Shown: piece by piece, positions 60,270 through 64,000 of the stretch
How positions within the stretch are numbered: the stretch's first letter is position 1
How the letters are laid out: each line of letters opens with the position of its first letter
Assembly (NCBI GenBank): GCA_963752695.1
Contig: CAVVZB010000002.1
Coordinates: forward strand, 496,001 to 560,000
Origin: Bog-113 sp963752695
Lineage (GTDB): Bacteria; Acidobacteriota; Terriglobia; Bryobacterales; Bryobacteraceae
DNA length: 64,000 nt
Direction: 5' to 3'
Made by a program: the position numbers and the translations under genes
Notes under the pieces: generated by a model
What the model was told of the DNA's origin: nothing
The model's database searches: none
The model's input: the letters and a program-made list of their open reading frames with translations, nothing else

Positions 60270-61880
60270 ATGCAACGAAATTTAACGGTGAAGACGATCG
60301 TGATCGTTTTGACGATCCTTCTCTGTATCATCGGCATCATTGGATTCCCGAAATCGCAATCCGAGTTGATGTCCAATCTGCAGCACAATATCCGGCTGGG
60401 ATTGGATTTGAAAGGCGGCAGCCATCTAGTTCTGCAAGTGCAGGTACAGGATGCGGTGCGCACCATTGCCGACCATGCGCGGGAAACGCTGCTCGCTGAA
60501 GCGGGCAAGGCGGGGATCGTTCTAGGCGCGGTGGATCGGAACGATCCGCAGACAATTGAGCAGACCGACTCGATCCAGATCAACGTTCACGGCGTTCCGG
60601 TGGACAAAACAGCGGCGTTCCGGACGCTGGTGACGGAGAAGCTGCCTCAATGGAATTTGGCTCCGGTCAGTTCGAGCGATTACCGGCTGAACATGAAGCC
60701 GACCGAACTAGTGGATGTGAAGCGGCGGGCGATCGACCAGTCGATCCAGACCATCAGCAATCGCGTAAACGCACTAGGGCTGACCGAGCCAGTGGTGCAG
60801 CAGCGCGGGCGGGCGGAATCCGATTACGAAATTCTGGTGCAATTGCCGGGCATCGATGACCCGGCGCGCGTGAAAGACATCATCGGCCAAGCGGCGCAAT
60901 TAGAAATAGTGGAAGTGAAAGAAGGACCGTTTCCGTCCGAGGATGCGGCTCGGCAGCAAAAGGGTGGAATTCTGCCCTTGAACACGCGGCTGGTGCCCTG
61001 GACGCAACCGGGCGGAACGCAGTGGTATCTGGTGTCGCGTTCGCCTGTGGTAGTTGGCGAGGATCTGCGTAACGCCCGCGCCAGTCAGGACCAATTCAAC
61101 AAGTGGGAAGCCGACTTCACGCTGTCCCAGGATGCCGCCGGAAAGTTTGAGCGCTACACCGAGAGCAACATCGGCAACCGGCTGGCCATCATTTTGGACA
61201 ACCAAGTTCGCAGCGTCGCCAACATCAAGTCCAAGATTTCCGATAGCGGCAGCATCTCAAATCTGGGAAGCCAGCAGGAAGCTTCTGATCTCTCGCTTGT
61301 GATGCGGTCCGGGTCACTGCCGGCGTCGATCAAGTATGAGGAAGAGCGAGTGGTCGGTCCGTCTCTGGGTGCAGATTCGGTCAAGCAGGGGCTAATTGCT
61401 GCATTGGCGGGGTTGGCGGCGGTGATCGCCGTAATGCTCGTGTACTACCGCAAGAGCGGTCTGAACGCGGTACTCGCGCTCGTACTGAACACGGTGATCC
61501 TCATTGCCGCGCTGTCCTATTTCGCCGCGGTGCTGACGCTGCCCGGGATTGCGGGTATCATTCTGACCATCGGTATGGCCGTTGACAGCAACGTGCTGAT
61601 TTTCGAGCGTATTCGGGAAGAACTGCGCGCCGGGAAGAACGTGGTGAGCGCGGTGGACGCGGGCTTCGGCAAGGCTTGGTGGACGATTGTCGATACGCAC
61701 GTAACCACTATCGTGTCCTGCCTGTTCCTGTTTCTTTTCGGGACGGGACCGGTCAAGGGATTCGCCGTGACGCTGGTGATCGGTCTGCTGGCTAACGTGT
61801 TTACGGCGGTGTTCGTGTCCAAGACCATTTTCGATTTCGAGCTCTCCGGCAAGCGCCCTGTAACGCGTTTGAGTATTTAG
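60270..61880 (+). CDS. secD: Protein translocase subunit SecD
   Basis: 536 aa, six transmembrane helices: one N-terminal (TIVIVLTILLCIIGIIGFP) and five in the C-terminal half, with the P1 periplasmic domain in between. Conserved LGLDLKGGSHLVLQV, PGIDDPARVKDIIGQAAQLE, then the RND-type block GIILTIGMAVDSNVLIFERIREEL. Uses the proton gradient to pull exported proteins through. Complete. Confidence 0.96.
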   Translation: MQRNLTVKTIVIVLTILLCIIGIIGFPKSQSELMSNLQHNIRLGLDLKGGSHLVLQVQVQDAVRTIADHARETLLAEAGKAGIVLGAVDRNDPQTIEQTDSIQINVHGVPVDKTAAFRTLVTEKLPQWNLAPVSSSDYRLNMKPTELVDVKRRAIDQSIQTISNRVNALGLTEPVVQQRGRAESDYEILVQLPGIDDPARVKDIIGQAAQLEIVEVKEGPFPSEDAARQQKGGILPLNTRLVPWTQPGGTQWYLVSRSPVVVGEDLRNARASQDQFNKWEADFTLSQDAAGKFERYTESNIGNRLAIILDNQVRSVANIKSKISDSGSISNLGSQQEASDLSLVMRSGSLPASIKYEEERVVGPSLGADSVKQGLIAALAGLAAVIAVMLVYYRKSGLNAVLALVLNTVILIAALSYFAAVLTLPGIAGIILTIGMAVDSNVLIFERIREELRAGKNVVSAVDAGFGKAWWTIVDTHVTTIVSCLFLFLFGTGPVKGFAVTLVIGLLANVFTAVFVSKTIFDFELSGKRPVTRLSI

Positions 61881-61970
61881 ATTTTGAATAGTTTTCTATT
61901 TCAACGACGGGAACAAGAAAGAACGAGCCGGTGTCTAACGTTTTGTCAGGCATCGGTCAGGCTGTGACGG

Positions 61971-63194
61971 ATGGAATTATTTAAAGCAACAAACTTCGAT
62001 TTTCTGGGCCGGAAGTGGCCGTTTATCATAGCCTCGCTGGTGCTAACAGCCGCGGGGTTGATCAGTTTGGCGGTGAAAGGCGGACCGCGATACGGGATCG
62101 ATTTCAAGGGGGGCACGATGACCACGGTGAAGTTCCAGGGTCCCCCGCCGATCGATCAGATCCGGTCGGCGATCGATAAGAACTTGGGCGCAGGCGCCAC
62201 GGTGCAGAATTTTGTGGGCGGTGAGAACGAAGTGGCGATTGGAACCGAGGGCTCGGATAGCAACACGCGGCAGCGCGTAATGGCGACGCTTGAGTCCGCG
62301 TTCGGAAAAGATCTGGCTGGAAAGCTGGACCTGAATAATGCGAGTGCTAGCGACATCGCCAATCGGCTACGTGCTCCGCTGCAAACGGCCAGTGTGTTTC
62401 TGACCGATGAGCAGTTGAATAAGTTAGCCACCGATATTCGCACTTACCGGGATTCGCCGCCACGTTCGGGTCTGCTTGCAGGCGTCGATCAGCTGTCTGG
62501 CGTGCCTGGCGTTACGCCGCAGGTAATGAGTGTATTGCGCCAGGAAACGGCGCTATCCAGCTTCGCGTTGCGCAGTTCCGATTTTGTAGGTCCGAAGGTG
62601 GGGGCGCAGTTGCGACGGCAGGCCATCGTGGCCACCCTGTGCGCGCTTGCGGGCATGCTGGTGTACATTGCGTTCCGGTTTGAGTGGATCTATGGCTTGG
62701 CGGCTGTAATCGCCGTGTTTCACGATACGATCATCACGATCGGCATGTTTTCGTTGTTCAACAAAGAGATCGATCTTACGGTAATCGCGGCGTTGCTGAC
62801 GCTGGTTGGCTACTCGATGAACGACACGATTGTCATCTTCGATCGCATTCGGGAGAACCTCAGGCTGGGCACCAAGAGCCGCGAGCCGCTAGAGGGCGTG
62901 ATCAACCGCAGCGTGAATCAAACGCTGAGCCGGACCGTAATGACATCAGGTTTGACGTTTCTTACCGTGGTCGCTTTATTTCTTTTCGGCGGCCCGGTGT
63001 TGCACGGGTTTTCTTTCGCATTGGTTGTAGGTATTATCGTAGGCACCTATTCGTCGGTGTTCATTGCGAGCCCAATTGTACTGGTTTGGCACAACTGGCT
63101 GGATGAACGTAGAAAAGTATCTCCGATTGGTATAGAATCGCGGTCTGCGGTTCGAGCGGCTTCGGTAAAAAATTCTCCGAAGTTGATGAAGTAG
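61971..63194 (+). CDS. secF: Protein translocase subunit SecF
   Basis: 407 aa, longer than E. coli SecF (323 aa) because of an extra stretch in the periplasmic domain (about 110-190: GKDLAGKLDLNNASASDIANRL ... DQLSGVPGVTPQVMSVL). Signatures: RYGIDFKGGTMTTVKF, VGPKVGAQLRRQAI, and LTLVGYSMNDTIVIFDRIRENL. The 91-base gap after secD shows no own terminator; co-transcription is likely. Confidence 0.95.
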   Translation: MELFKATNFDFLGRKWPFIIASLVLTAAGLISLAVKGGPRYGIDFKGGTMTTVKFQGPPPIDQIRSAIDKNLGAGATVQNFVGGENEVAIGTEGSDSNTRQRVMATLESAFGKDLAGKLDLNNASASDIANRLRAPLQTASVFLTDEQLNKLATDIRTYRDSPPRSGLLAGVDQLSGVPGVTPQVMSVLRQETALSSFALRSSDFVGPKVGAQLRRQAIVATLCALAGMLVYIAFRFEWIYGLAAVIAVFHDTIITIGMFSLFNKEIDLTVIAALLTLVGYSMNDTIVIFDRIRENLRLGTKSREPLEGVINRSVNQTLSRTVMTSGLTFLTVVALFLFGGPVLHGFSFALVVGIIVGTYSSVFIASPIVLVWHNWLDERRKVSPIGIESRSAVRAASVKNSPKLMK

Positions 63195-63296
63195 GGAGTG
63201 GCGGGGCCTAGCCCGTCGCGTGAGATAGATGCAGGTAAGCAGGACGCGGCGAGACAGGTTTTACAGAAGCTGATCGAGAAGGGGGATAGAAGCAGA

Positions 63297-64000
63297 ATGT
63301 TCGAACAAAGTTTTGTGCAGACCGGAGATACAGGGAAGCGGGCGTCGTCGATTTTTATCTCATTTGGCGTTCAGGTGCTGGTCATTGGAATCTTAATCAT
63401 TCTGCCGATGATTTATTTCGACGCCTTACCGAAGGGTCAGTTGGCCAGCATGTTGGTCGCGCCGCCGCCTCCTCCTCCTCCTCCTCCTCCGCCACCGGCA
63501 CAGGCAGTGAAACAGGTGAAGATCGTGCCACGTCAAATGGATTTGAACGTCCTTCACGCGCCGAAGACGATTCCTAAAGAAGTAAAGATGATCAAGGAAG
63601 AAGAATTGCCGCCGCCCACGACCGGTGTTGTCGGCGGTGTCGCCGGTTCCAGCGGAAGTGCGGGCGGCGTGCTCAACGGCGTGATTGGCGGACTGCCTAG
63701 CTTAGCCCCGCCTCCGCCACCGCCTCCGGCACCGAAAGCGGCGCCGAACAAGCCAATTCGCGTCGGTGGTGCCGTCACACAGGCGAACCTCCTGAAGAAA
63801 GTAACTCCGGCCTATCCGCAGCTCGCCCGTCAGGCGCGCATCCAGGGCGTGGTCCGGTTTAACGCCAAGATTTCCAAAGACGGCCGAATTGAGGACTTGC
63901 AGATGATTAGCGGTCATCCTCTGCTGGTTCAGGCGGCCACGGAAGCTGTCCGGCAATGGGTTTACAAGCCCACCCTGCTGAACGGAGAACCGGTGGAAGT
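63297..64000 (+). CDS. TonB-family energy transducer, 3'-truncated by window edge
   Basis: 234 codons in the window. One helix (SIFISFGVQVLVIGILIILPMIYF, about 18-41), a poly-Pro run of 12 residues (about 56-67), a second Pro run, a Gly-rich hinge, and the TonB C-terminal domain (VTPAYPQLARQARIQGVVRFNAKIS ... AATEAVRQWVYKPTLLNGEPVEV). The frame is open to the window end. The ATG follows a GGGGG/GGAT purine run. A second, shorter TonB than the one at 6554-8056; exbB/exbD may follow. Confidence 0.92.
   Translation, partial: MFEQSFVQTGDTGKRASSIFISFGVQVLVIGILIILPMIYFDALPKGQLASMLVAPPPPPPPPPPPPAQAVKQVKIVPRQMDLNVLHAPKTIPKEVKMIKEEELPPPTTGVVGGVAGSSGSAGGVLNGVIGGLPSLAPPPPPPPAPKAAPNKPIRVGGAVTQANLLKKVTPAYPQLARQARIQGVVRFNAKISKDGRIEDLQMISGHPLLVQAATEAVRQWVYKPTLLNGEPVE
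63468..63488 (+). repeat. (CCT)7 microsatellite in tonB
   Basis: Seven perfect CCT units encoding part of the poly-Pro run of the TonB linker. Because the unit is three bases, slippage would change linker length without a frameshift. Confidence 0.9.

Noticed and set aside
1..64000. CRISPR array, rRNA or tRNA genes
   Set aside because: No regularly spaced repeats and no rRNA- or tRNA-like segment that could be folded was seen on either strand.

Overview
The window looks like chromosomal DNA of an Acidobacterium close to Bryobacter or Candidatus Solibacter (family-level inference). The reasons are a moderately high GC content, a TonB-dependent receptor with an N-terminal carboxypeptidase-like domain, a VWFA-related secreted protein, a C-terminal domain of the Solibacter type (GTLVSIFGSGL followed by LLFVSPNQVNGQ), and a protein with the STGP..EGK signature. 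Most genes are tightly packed, many overlap by 4 bases, and housekeeping genes (nrdR, rpoD, tgt, yajC-secD-secF, aroK, hemW, tldD/tldE) mix with accessory genes.

Layout. 1-2.4 kb: end of a class III aminotransferase, then a retron-type reverse transcriptase preceded by a candidate msr-msd RNA with matching a1/a2 ends. 2.4-11.3 kb: a secreted tyrosine phosphatase-like protein, an RNB nuclease, a minus-strand group (LON-like, TonB, HAD, SDR, PNPOx) and a plus-strand operon (SDR-aroK-glycerate kinase). 11.3-15 kb: a five-gene ECF sigma/anti-sigma operon with three membrane proteins sharing one two-helix module. 15.2-17.5 kb: nrdR and rpoD, closed by a strong terminator. 17.5-28.4 kb: secreted and outer-membrane functions (GH5-like hydrolase, VWA protein, TonB-dependent receptor, VOC protein, D-aminoacylase-like amidohydrolase, S53 peptidase).

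28.4-39 kb is the accessory part. It holds a truncated haemoglobin and a VOC gene that were once divergent neighbours and are now split by about 2.5 kb of passenger DNA (arsR-SRPBCC-alpha/beta hydrolase plus an integrase fragment). The passenger is bounded by a 136-bp direct repeat with one mismatch. A second, degenerate direct repeat lies near 38.7-39.0 kb beside a gene of doubtful 5' end. 39-44 kb: tldE/tldD, an orphan ParD-like gene, a GmhA-like isomerase and a rhodanese. 44-47.9 kb: a large secreted beta-propeller protein and ada. 47.9-56.4 kb: a long minus-strand operon (acyl-CoA carboxyltransferase, AtuA-like, two carboxypeptidase-regulatory-like proteins, HemW, threonine aldolase). 56.4-64 kb: secreted rhodanese, OmpA-like protein, tgt-yajC-secD-secF and the start of a second tonB.

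The most notable candidate is the retron at 0.9-2.4 kb. The next are the repeat-bounded passenger segment with its predicted self-regulated arsR promoter, and the ECF-sigma membrane operon. All functions are inferred by reading; no database search was possible.
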